9,588 nucleotides of DNA from JAKQHY01 sp034429675 (GTDB lineage: Bacteria; Chloroflexota; Anaerolineae; B4-G1; SLSP01), in NCBI GenBank assembly GCA_034429675.1, contig DAOUFX010000012.1, positions 1-9,588 on the forward strand. The letters are read 5' to 3'. This document shows, piece by piece, positions 1 through 7,129 of this stretch. Under the pieces are notes generated by a model, which saw only the letters and a list, made by a program, of their open reading frames with translations, ran no database searches and was not told the origin of the DNA. The position numbers and the translations under genes are program-made. The stretch's first letter is position 1. Every line of letters starts with the position of its first letter.

Positions 1-44
1 CGGCTACCCCCGCCCGCGCAAACACCCCACCAAAAGCTATTCTC

Positions 45-49
45 AGAGG
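45..49 (+). promoter_or_regulatory. Ribosome binding site deciding the lspA start
   Basis: AGAGG lies 7 bases before ATG at 57. The in-frame GTG at 51 is almost touching this site, so it is too close to be used, and the reading frame stays open upstream to the window edge. The site therefore favours ATG 57 as the lspA start. Confidence 0.6.
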
Positions 50-56
50 TGTGACG

Positions 57-590
57 ATGCGACTTTTCCAGAAGATATTGTTAGTTGTATTGGTGTTGTT
101 TCTATGTGTGGGGTGCGATCAGGCCACCAAAAATGTGGCGCGAGCGCACCTGCCTGTGGCCCAGCCCCTTCTCCTTTGCGGAGACATGTTGCAATTGCAA
201 TACACCGAAAATTTAGGGGCGTTTTTGGGATTGGGCGCAAGCCTCCCGCCGGCGGTGCGTTTCTGGATTTTGATTGGGGGCGTGGGCGCTGCGCTGACCG
301 GGACGCTGGCCTTTATTCTGCTCTCGCGGAATCTGACGCAGGTCGGATTTTGGGGCGGCGCGTTGGTGGTTGGGGGTGGGTTTAGCAATTTGCTGGATCG
401 AATTCACAACAACGGCGCCGTGGTTGACTTTATCAACATCGGCGTAGGCCGGCTACGCACGGGAATTTTCAACGTCGCCGACCTGGCGATTATGCTGGGG
501 ATAGGGTTGCTGCTTTGCCAGGAATTGTGGGTGCATTGGCGCAATCGAGGCCAAGTTTGTGGTCGGATTCAAAGACATGGCTCTGAGTGA
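57..590 (+). CDS. lspA: Lipoprotein signal peptidase (signal peptidase II, LspA)
   Basis: This is the membrane aspartyl protease that removes signal peptides from prolipoproteins after diacylglyceryl is attached to the lipobox cysteine. The product is 177 residues, the normal family length. The motifs seen in order are a first membrane segment (about 7-20) ending in D21-Q-A-T-K, then ENLGAF (51-56), GGGFSNLLDR (106-115), VVDF with D124, and FNVAD with D142. D124 and D142 are 18 residues apart, the same spacing as the catalytic Asp pair of E. coli LspA. Four hydrophobic segments are visible. ATG 57 is preferred over GTG 51 because of the AGAGG site. The C-terminal tail after about residue 160 is polar and basic. 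The EFR1-type gene follows after 41 bases on the same strand and may be co-transcribed, though no functional link is obvious. A substrate is nearby: the lipoprotein at 1595-2593. The identification is secure. Confidence 0.95.
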   Translation: MRLFQKILLVVLVLFLCVGCDQATKNVARAHLPVAQPLLLCGDMLQLQYTENLGAFLGLGASLPPAVRFWILIGGVGAALTGTLAFILLSRNLTQVGFWGGALVVGGGFSNLLDRIHNNGAVVDFINIGVGRLRTGIFNVADLAIMLGIGLLLCQELWVHWRNRGQVCGRIQRHGSE

Positions 591-620
591 GGAATAAGCG
601 TTCCGCGTTGTCATTGCTAG

Positions 621-627
621 AAGGAGG
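621..627 (+). promoter_or_regulatory. Strong ribosome binding site for the EFR1-type gene
   Basis: AAGGAGG lies 4 bases before ATG at 632. This places the start there rather than at the in-frame ATG at 587, which overlaps the lspA stop and would add 15 residues with no family similarity before the flavodoxin strand. Confidence 0.75.
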
Positions 628-631
628 AGAC

Positions 632-1441
632 ATGTTGCAAGGTGTACTTTTCTATTATTCTGGCTCCGGCAATACTCGTCTGGCATGTCAGTATATCGCC
701 AGGAAAATTCATTCCGTTGAATTTGATCTTGTAGACATTATCACAGAAAAGGCCGTGGAAGTTGGGCCGTATGCAGTGGTCGGGCTGGCGACCTTTACCG
801 ATTTCCTGGGACCGCCTCATCTGTTTCAGACTTTTGTCGCCGGGTTGCCCGATATGGCCGGGAAAGTCGCGTTTGTGTTCAATACCTTTGGTATGATGAG
901 CGGCAAGACCCTTCCTGGCATGAAGAAGTCGGCGGAAGCGCGAGGCCTTCGCGTAGTCAGCGGGCATTCCTTGCACGCTCCTGAGGATTATCCCCCCGCA
1001 ATTGTGCGTGGCCAGAGCATGGCCGAGGCGCCCGATCCGGCTGAATTGGCTGCGTTTGAGCATTTTATCACTGAGTTGGACGAACGTTTGCCCAAAGCCG
1101 TAGCCGATCCTTCTGTGCCGGCTGTCAAAATCCACCTCAGTTTGTTGGAAACTTTGATCCCGAGACTGCCACGAACCTACTCGCGGGGAGACATGGGGCC
1201 GAAATTTGTGGATGATGCGCTTTGTATTGGGTGTGGCGCGTGTGCCAAGGGTTGTCCGTACGCCGCGATCAAAATGGTGGGTGCGGCGCCGTCTGCGCGC
1301 CCTGTTTTCGATCAGAAAACGTGTTACGGTTGTTGGCGTTGTTTTAATCGTTGTCCCAAACAAGCCATTTACACGCGGAAATTCAGAGGGGTGGGACATT
1401 ATCCAAAGCCTAATGAGGCTTTGCAGCAGAAATTGCAATGA
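632..1441 (+). CDS. EFR1-type flavodoxin-like/ferredoxin fusion protein
   Basis: The 269-residue protein joins a flavodoxin-like N-terminus to a C-terminal double-cluster ferredoxin. The first beta strand runs straight into a phosphate-binding type loop, FYYSGSGNT (residues 7-15), as in flavodoxins that bind FMN. The C-terminus holds two full C-x2-C-x2-C-x3-C-P motifs: C198, C201, C204, C208 and C231, C234, C237, C241. Each should bind one [4Fe-4S] cluster. This layout matches the EFR1 family, known mostly from anaerobes and presumed to carry electrons between low-potential partners; the partner here is unknown. No signal peptide or membrane segment is seen, so it should be cytoplasmic. The start at 632 follows a strong AAGGAGG site. 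It lies 41 bases after lspA with no clear promoter between them. Whether FMN is actually bound cannot be told from sequence. Confidence 0.88.
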   Translation: MLQGVLFYYSGSGNTRLACQYIARKIHSVEFDLVDIITEKAVEVGPYAVVGLATFTDFLGPPHLFQTFVAGLPDMAGKVAFVFNTFGMMSGKTLPGMKKSAEARGLRVVSGHSLHAPEDYPPAIVRGQSMAEAPDPAELAAFEHFITELDERLPKAVADPSVPAVKIHLSLLETLIPRLPRTYSRGDMGPKFVDDALCIGCGACAKGCPYAAIKMVGAAPSARPVFDQKTCYGCWRCFNRCPKQAIYTRKFRGVGHYPKPNEALQQKLQ

Positions 1442-1500
1442 AGTATCTGATGGGGGCTGCTTTGTTATCCGTTGTTCCACAGACTTTTTTATAACCCCTT

Positions 1501-1529
1501 TTGACAATTCTCCGGTTATTTGTTATGAT
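1501..1529 (+). promoter_or_regulatory. Near-consensus sigma70-type promoter for the signalling operon
   Basis: A perfect -35 TTGACA (1501-1506) is followed by a 17-base spacer and a -10 TATGAT (1524-1529), one base from consensus. TG at 1521-1522 also gives an extended -10. The expected transcription start is near 1535-1537, giving a leader of about 59 bases before ATG 1595. The promoter sits in the only AT-rich gap of the + strand cluster. Nothing similar was seen before the kinase or phosphatase genes, so it probably serves all three genes downstream. Confidence 0.85.
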
Positions 1530-1580
1530 GAAGCATACCATATTCTTACTTCGTGAGCATTTCCATCTATGCTTTTCACC

Positions 1581-1586
1581 AGGAGG
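1581..1586 (+). promoter_or_regulatory. Ribosome binding site for the binding-protein gene
   Basis: AGGAGG is followed by 8 bases and then ATG 1595. An out-of-frame ATG at 1590 is only 3 bases away and would give a 23-residue peptide. The in-frame GTG at 1553 lies upstream of the site and would put polar residues before the signal peptide. The site therefore fixes the start at 1595. Confidence 0.8.
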
Positions 1587-1594
1587 AAAATGAT

Positions 1595-2593
1595 ATGGGT
1601 ACAGGAAGGCACTTTGGTTATAACTTTTGCGTGTTACTTGTTGTTTTCGCTTTACTTCTGAGCGGCTGCGGAACGAATCGCCCTAAGGTGTACCGGGTGG
1701 GTATACTTTGCGGGCTTAGCTTTACGGCCACCCTCGCCGACGGATTCAAAAACAAGATGACCGAGTTGGGATACGTGGAGGGTGAGAATATTGTTTATGA
1801 TTACCATCAGTCTGAATTTGACATGGCAGAGTATGAGCGCGTCATTCAGAAGTTTGTGGATGATAAGGTTGACCTGATTTTGGTGTTTCCGACTGAGGCA
1901 GCTTCTGTTGCTAAGGAAGTGACTGCGGGGAGCGATATCCCGGTAGTTTTTGACTTTTCCTTCGTCGAAAATACCCATTTGATCAACAGTGTGCGTGAGC
2001 CGGGCGGCAATCTCACTGGCGTGCGCTATCCCGGCCCGGACATTTCTCTGCGTCGCTTTGAAATTATGCGACAATTAGTACCCAATGCCAAAAGGATATG
2101 GCTCCCTTACCAGCGCGGACTCCCCACTATTCAGCCTCAATTGGATTTTTTGACTCCGGCGGCTGAAGCTGCCGGCATCACTTTGGTTGAAGGTCCCGCC
2201 GACAGTGCGGCCGAGTTGGAAACCTCTTTGCTGGCTCTGGCGGAGTCAAATCAGATGCCTGATGCCATCATGTTTCTGGCCGAGCCACTGGCCGTAACCC
2301 CCGACGGATTTGAAGTGCTGGTCAATTTTGCTTATGATCATCATATTCCTATTGGCGGCGCCTTGATGGAGGTGGATGGGCGTAGCACAATCTACGGAGT
2401 GACTGTGGATACCTACAAAACCGGTGAGCAGGCTGCTCCTCTGGCCGACAAGTTATTCAAGGGGGCGGACCCGGCAACCACGCCGGTGCTTTCATCCGAC
2501 ATGTTTTTCCAGATCAATTATTCCATTGCTCAACAGTTGGGTGTCGAGGTGCCTGAGAGTCTGTTGAATCAGGCTGATAAGGTCATCCGCTAA
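1595..2593 (+). CDS. ABC_sub_bind-type (PF04392) substrate-binding lipoprotein
   Basis: This 332-residue exported protein resembles the periplasmic binding-protein-like family PF04392 (TrpX-like ABC substrate-binding proteins). The signal peptide has a hydrophobic run at 11-22 and a lipobox LSGC, with C25 the lipidation site. The mature part shows family features: YRVGILCG as strand 1, then LGYVEGENI, DLILVFPTEAA, IPVVFDF, PGGNLTGV, AKRIWLPY, and a C-terminal LGVEVPESLL followed by AD.VI. Two Rossmann-like lobes with a ligand cleft are expected. No permease or ATPase gene lies in the window. Instead the gene is followed after 7 bases by a sensor kinase with an extracytoplasmic domain, under the promoter at 1501-1529. 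I infer that it serves as a ligand-binding co-sensor rather than, or besides, a transporter subunit. The ligand is unknown. The family call is firm and the role is inferred. Confidence 0.9.
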   Translation: MGTGRHFGYNFCVLLVVFALLLSGCGTNRPKVYRVGILCGLSFTATLADGFKNKMTELGYVEGENIVYDYHQSEFDMAEYERVIQKFVDDKVDLILVFPTEAASVAKEVTAGSDIPVVFDFSFVENTHLINSVREPGGNLTGVRYPGPDISLRRFEIMRQLVPNAKRIWLPYQRGLPTIQPQLDFLTPAAEAAGITLVEGPADSAAELETSLLALAESNQMPDAIMFLAEPLAVTPDGFEVLVNFAYDHHIPIGGALMEVDGRSTIYGVTVDTYKTGEQAAPLADKLFKGADPATTPVLSSDMFFQINYSIAQQLGVEVPESLLNQADKVIR

Positions 2594-2600
2594 GGCGTAT

Positions 2601-5600
2601 ATGCGAAAATTAATTCCTTCCTTTGAAAAGAAACATTCCTCTTCGCGTAGTTTAATCACCACATTGGCGATCTCCTTTCTGGCGTTGAGCGTTGGCGCCG
2701 TTTTGTTTGCCGGCGTATTGCAAACCTTCTTCAATTTCCAGGCGCAACAAACGGCCGTTTCCGACAGGCAACACCTTATTGCGCAGGAAGCCTCGTCCGT
2801 CGTTGCCGGCTTTGTTCAAGACAAATTCAGTGTTATGGAGACCACGCTTGAGCTTTCCAACCTGGCCCAGATTTCCACGACAACGCAATTAGAGGTTCTG
2901 GATAACTTGCTGGTGCTTCAACCGGCTTTTCGCCACCTGGTGCTCTTTGACGCGCAAGGAAGAGAATCGGCCAAAGTGTCGGATCTTTCACGGGTAGCAG
3001 TTGAGAGATTTGTGGCGCAACTTCAGGAAGATAATCTGACCCAGCAACGGCAACGCTATATTGGTCCCGTCTATTTTGATGCGGCCGCCAGCGAGCCGTT
3101 ATCTGTGATGGCTGTGCCCACATTTGATGCTTTCGGGGATTTTCAGGGGACGTTGGTGGCCGAAGTGAATTTGAAGTTCATGTGGGACCTGGTGGGGCAA
3201 ATCCGGGTTGGCGAAGCCGGACAGGCTTATGTGGTAGATAGAGAAGGGCTTTTGCTCGCCTATTGGGATGTCGGACGGGTCATACAAGGTGAGAAAGTAT
3301 CCGATTTCCGAGCGGTGGACGCGTTTATGCGCAGTTCTGCTGCTACCGCGAAAACATTGCCGGGCGCTTCGCCGGGAATTGATGGCGCGAGGGTGGTCTC
3401 AACGTATGTCCCGTTGGGTACGCCGGATTGGGCCGTGATTGTGGAGATGCCCTGGGAAGAAGCGTATCGCACAGTCTTTACCAACATTCTTTATTCTTTG
3501 CTGGCTATGGTAGTGGTGGGGATTGGCGCCAGTGTGATTGGGGTGACGTTGGCGCGGCGATTGGCGGCGCCCCTGGTTAAGTTGACCGGTGTTGCCAGTC
3601 AGATCGCAGAGGGTTCGCTTGACATGGAAGCCACTGTCGCCGGCGCGTATGAGGTGGCGCGTCTGGCCGAAGCCTTTAACAGTATGACCGGCCAACTACG
3701 TTCTCTCATCAATGATCTTGAAGCGCGTGTTTTGGATCGTACGCGCCGTTTGGAAAGCGTCGCCGTTATTGGCGAACAGCTTAATGCCATTCTGAATCCT
3801 GACGCTTTGTTGCGCGAAGCGCTCGACCAGATTATGCGGCGCTTTGGGTATGGACGCGCCGACTTTTATTTGCTTGACGCCTCGGGTAAGGTGCAATCCG
3901 TTGCTACCAGCGCCGCTACCGAGCCCTCCGTTGGTGAATCCGCTGCCGTTGTCCCGGCGGAGAATAGTCTGGTGATGGAGGCCGTTCGTACGCGGCAGAT
4001 TATGCAAACCGGCTCCGTTTCTTCTGCTGGTTACGTTACCACCTTAACCAATGCGCCTGCAGAGATGGCCGTTCCCATCTTGCAAAAGGGCGAAGTGCTC
4101 GGAGTATTGAGCGTGCAGGCTGATCAGGCGAGCACTTTAGATAGCAACGATGCCAGTCTTTTGCGCTCGCTAACTAATCAGATTGCCGTTGCCTTGAGCA
4201 ATGCCCGTCTCTTCGACCAGATGATGCACAGTAAAGAAGAGGCCGAGAAGGCGAAGGAGCGCGCAGACGAGGCGCGAGCTCAGGTCGAGTTGCAGATGTG
4301 GCAGACCGCCGGACAAGCGCAGTTGAGCGAGCGCATCGCCAATAGTCAGGGGATTTCGATACTGGCCGATCATGTGATCAAGCAGTTGTGCCAGTATTTG
4401 CAGGTTCAGGTGGGTGCGTTGTATATGTTGGAGGGTGGCGTCTTGTATCTGCGCGGATGCTATGCGCACAGCGGGCGGGAGCATTCTCGCGATCGTTTTG
4501 CTTTGAACGAAGGTCTGGTGGGCGAGGCGGCCTCCGGCGGGCAGATGTACCGGCTCTCTGACATTCCCGAAGACGCTCTGCCGCTTGCGTCCAGTTTTGG
4601 CGAGATTGTTTTCCGCCACAGTGTCGCGGCTCCGTTTTCCTACGAGGGGCGGGTGTTGGGTGCGGTGGAAATTGGCGCATTGCGAGAATTCACGCCGGCG
4701 CAGTTGCATTTCCTTGAGACGGCTATGGAGCGTGTTGGCGTTGCTTTCAGTACGGCGATCACTCGTGCTCAGGTGGATGAATTGTTGGCAAAGACTCAGC
4801 AAATGGCCGAGGAGTTGCAGGTGCAAAGTGAAGAACTGCGCGTTGCGAATGAGGAGCTGGAAAGCCAGACTGAAAGTTTGATTCGCTCTGAGGGAGAGTT
4901 ACGCGAAAAACAAACGCAGCTTGAGTCTGTCAACGCCGAGTTGGAGGAGAAAGCCGTCGCGTTGCAAGAGCAACAGAGTGCTTTGAACCTTCAGAACCAG
5001 GAGTTGAAGGCTGCTCAGGATGAGTTGGAACGAAAGGCGCAGGAGTTGGCCCAGGCCAGCAAGTACAAGTCGGAGTTCCTGGCCAATATGTCCCACGAGC
5101 TGCGCACGCCGCTGAATAGTTTGTTGATTCTGGCCAGTATGTTGCGTAAGAACGAAGGCGGAAATTTGACCGCGGATCAGGTCGAGTCGTTGTCGGTTAT
5201 CCATAACAGCGGGCGCGATTTGTTGGACTTGATCAACGAGATTCTGGACCTTTCCAAGATTGAGGCCGGGCGGATGGAGTTTTCTTCCGAGCCGTTGTCG
5301 CTTCGTGATTTGAAGGATGCTATGGCGACGCAGTTCGCGCACGTCGCTGAACAGAAGGGATTGGAATTTGAAGCTCGTCTGGGCGAAGGATTGCCGGCGC
5401 GGATCGTTGGTGATGTGCAGCGCATCAGCCAGATTGTCAAGAATCTTTTGTCCAATGCGTTTAAGTTTACCGAGCGCGGCGGTGTCTACCTGGAGATTGG
5501 CCGCCCGCAACGGATGCCGAAATCTATGCCCGCTTCGCTTTTGCCGGAACGGACGATTGCGATTTCAGTTCGGGATACCGGAATCGGTATTCCCGAAGAC

Positions 5601-7112
5601 AAGCAAAGCATCATCTTTGAGGCTTTTCAGCAGGCTGATGGCGGGACCAGTCGCAAATATGGCGGAACTGGACTTGGGCTATCCATTTCCAGGGAGTTGG
5701 CGTTCAGGATGGGCGGTATGATTGCCGTATTCAGCGTCCCCGGCGAGGGAAGCACTTTCATTTTGTATTTGCCGGAGGTCTGGTCTGCCAAAGAGGCCGA
5801 TCTCGCTGAACCTGTGTCGCAGCCCGTTCCGCCAACTCCGGTTCCACAAACTTCGCAGAAGCCCGTCTCTGTTTCTGTGGAGGAATTGCCGCGCCCGGTT
5901 GTGACCTTTCCCGATGATCGCGAACAGATAAAAGCGGGCGACCGTGTGCTGTTGATCGTTGAAGATGATGTGAATTTTGCCAGGATCGTGTGCGATATGG
6001 CGCGGCGCAAGGCGTTCAAGTGTCTCGTCGCCGGGGATGGCGAGGGTGGGCTGTCGCTGGTGAAAACGTATCATCCAGATGCGGTCTTGTTGGATCTGCG
6101 CCTGCCGGGAATGAGTGGTTGGTCGGTATTGCAACAGCTCAAGGACAATCCCGATACTCGCCATATTCCGGTTCACATCATGTCGGTTGACGATCGTGTG
6201 TTGGATGCTTACAAGCGTGGGGCCATGGGGTTCTTGACCAAACCGGTTAGCGTGGAGGATTTGAGCGGAGTTTTGGGCAAGATTGAGCAGTTCATTGAGC
6301 GTGAGGTCAAGAGCCTGTTGTTGGTGGAAGACGACGTGACTCTGCGCCGTAGCGTGAAAAAGCTCCTTGAAGGGAGCGACGTGGAAATCATTGAGGTCGG
6401 GACTGGGCAGCAGTCTCTGGACACGTTGCGCTCTACGCGCGTGGATTGTATGATCCTCGATTTAAGCCTGCCCGACATGAGTGGATTCGATGTGTTGCAC
6501 AGTTTGCATGACGATGAAACTATCCCCAAATGTCCGGTGATTGTCTATACCGGACAGTCGCTTACACCGGAAGAACACCAACAACTGCAGGTGTATGCCG
6601 ATAGTGTTATCGTCAAAGAGGCGAAGTCGCCGGAGCGCTTGTTGGATGAAACCTCCTTGTTTTTGCATCGCGTGGTAGCGGATATGCCTGTTGATAAGCA
6701 GCGGGTGATCAAACAGGTTCCCGACCGCGATGCCGTGTTGCAGGGGAGATGTGTTCTGGTGGTGGACGACGACATGCGTAATACGTTCGCGCTCTCCAAA
6801 CTACTGCGTGAGAAGGGAATTTCTGTGCAGGTAGCGGCAGATGGAAAGCGCGCTCTGGAATTGTTGGACAAGCTTCCTGAGATTGACCTGGTGTTGATGG
6901 ACATTATGATGCCGGTGATGGACGGTTACGAAACTATTCGCCGTATTCGTTCTCAGGGGCGTTTCCGGTCTTTGCCCATCCTGGCCTTGACAGCCAAAGC
7001 CATGAAGGGAGACCGTGAGAAGTGCCTCGAAGCGGGCGCGAATGACTATTTGCCAAAACCGGTGGATGAGGATCGTTTGTTCTCGATGCTGCGGGTGTGG
7101 CTCTATCGTTAA
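2601..7112 (+). CDS. Hybrid sensor histidine kinase: dCache-HAMP-GAF-GAF-HisKA-HATPase-REC-REC-REC
   Basis: This 1503-residue inner-membrane kinase senses signals on both sides of the membrane. In order: TM1 (about 18-44); an extracytoplasmic dCache-like sensor (45-293) with YIGPVYF and AYVVDREG; TM2 (295-318); HAMP (about 317-372, P324); GAF1 (385-540); a short coil; GAF2 (about 575-722); a coiled coil of roughly 100 residues rich in E, Q and L (720-822); HisKA with NMSHELRTPLN, phospho-accepting H832; and HATPase with N948/N952, DTGIGIP (D992) and GGTGLGL (1021-1027). A Pro/Val/Ser-rich linker (about 1060-1113) leads to REC1 (D1122/D1123, D1165, K1214), REC2 (D1287, with VIVKEA in place of the usual K-P) and REC3 (D1434, K1486-P). 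All catalytic and acceptor residues are present. No HPt domain is seen. The layout from coiled coil to the terminal RVWLYR matches a known multi-receiver hybrid kinase subfamily. Its start is 7 bases after the lipoprotein stop, with a weak AAGG site, suggesting translational coupling. The partners are probably the lipoprotein upstream and the phosphatase downstream. Confidence 0.95.
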   Translation: MRKLIPSFEKKHSSSRSLITTLAISFLALSVGAVLFAGVLQTFFNFQAQQTAVSDRQHLIAQEASSVVAGFVQDKFSVMETTLELSNLAQISTTTQLEVLDNLLVLQPAFRHLVLFDAQGRESAKVSDLSRVAVERFVAQLQEDNLTQQRQRYIGPVYFDAAASEPLSVMAVPTFDAFGDFQGTLVAEVNLKFMWDLVGQIRVGEAGQAYVVDREGLLLAYWDVGRVIQGEKVSDFRAVDAFMRSSAATAKTLPGASPGIDGARVVSTYVPLGTPDWAVIVEMPWEEAYRTVFTNILYSLLAMVVVGIGASVIGVTLARRLAAPLVKLTGVASQIAEGSLDMEATVAGAYEVARLAEAFNSMTGQLRSLINDLEARVLDRTRRLESVAVIGEQLNAILNPDALLREALDQIMRRFGYGRADFYLLDASGKVQSVATSAATEPSVGESAAVVPAENSLVMEAVRTRQIMQTGSVSSAGYVTTLTNAPAEMAVPILQKGEVLGVLSVQADQASTLDSNDASLLRSLTNQIAVALSNARLFDQMMHSKEEAEKAKERADEARAQVELQMWQTAGQAQLSERIANSQGISILADHVIKQLCQYLQVQVGALYMLEGGVLYLRGCYAHSGREHSRDRFALNEGLVGEAASGGQMYRLSDIPEDALPLASSFGEIVFRHSVAAPFSYEGRVLGAVEIGALREFTPAQLHFLETAMERVGVAFSTAITRAQVDELLAKTQQMAEELQVQSEELRVANEELESQTESLIRSEGELREKQTQLESVNAELEEKAVALQEQQSALNLQNQELKAAQDELERKAQELAQASKYKSEFLANMSHELRTPLNSLLILASMLRKNEGGNLTADQVESLSVIHNSGRDLLDLINEILDLSKIEAGRMEFSSEPLSLRDLKDAMATQFAHVAEQKGLEFEARLGEGLPARIVGDVQRISQIVKNLLSNAFKFTERGGVYLEIGRPQRMPKSMPASLLPERTIAISVRDTGIGIPEDKQSIIFEAFQQADGGTSRKYGGTGLGLSISRELAFRMGGMIAVFSVPGEGSTFILYLPEVWSAKEADLAEPVSQPVPPTPVPQTSQKPVSVSVEELPRPVVTFPDDREQIKAGDRVLLIVEDDVNFARIVCDMARRKAFKCLVAGDGEGGLSLVKTYHPDAVLLDLRLPGMSGWSVLQQLKDNPDTRHIPVHIMSVDDRVLDAYKRGAMGFLTKPVSVEDLSGVLGKIEQFIEREVKSLLLVEDDVTLRRSVKKLLEGSDVEIIEVGTGQQSLDTLRSTRVDCMILDLSLPDMSGFDVLHSLHDDETIPKCPVIVYTGQSLTPEEHQQLQVYADSVIVKEAKSPERLLDETSLFLHRVVADMPVDKQRVIKQVPDRDAVLQGRCVLVVDDDMRNTFALSKLLREKGISVQVAADGKRALELLDKLPEIDLVLMDIMMPVMDGYETIRRIRSQGRFRSLPILALTAKAMKGDREKCLEAGANDYLPKPVDEDRLFSMLRVWLYR

Positions 7113-7129
7113 GTTGTGGCGGAATAATT

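Noticed and set aside
1..54. Open frame 1 running from the window edge to TGA at 52-54, possibly the end of an upstream gene coupled to lspA
   Set aside because: It has only 17 codons (Pro- and Gln-rich) and no recognisable motif. The lspA frame is also open to the edge, so openness alone is no evidence.
591..604. Short inverted repeat GGAA/TTCC between lspA and the EFR1-type gene
   Set aside because: Four base pairs with a 6-base loop is expected by chance and has no terminator or operator features.
1442..1500. Possible terminator after the EFR1-type gene, near the T-run at about 1483-1490
   Set aside because: I could not find a stable GC-rich stem just before the T-run; only scattered short pairings.
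617..1507. 296-codon - strand reading frame opposite the EFR1-type gene
   Set aside because: Its translation has no recognisable motifs and is rich in Arg, His and Thr, as expected from the complement of a coding gene. The + strand gene has clear flavodoxin and Fe-S motifs.
1206..1556. 116-codon + strand frame overlapping the end of the EFR1-type gene and the promoter
   Set aside because: It is in another frame of a secure gene, has no ribosome site and shows no family features.
1590..1661. Out-of-frame ATG 1590 giving a 23-residue peptide overlapping the lipoprotein start
   Set aside because: It is only 3 bases from AGGAGG, which is too close, and the in-frame ATG 1595 has good spacing and a signal peptide.
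4170..5510. Long - strand frames opposite the kinase (4170-4826 and 4899-5510)
   Set aside because: They are shadows of GAF2, the coiled coil and HisKA on the + strand. The Gln/Leu-rich translation mirrors the + strand repeats of Glu, Leu and Gln codons.
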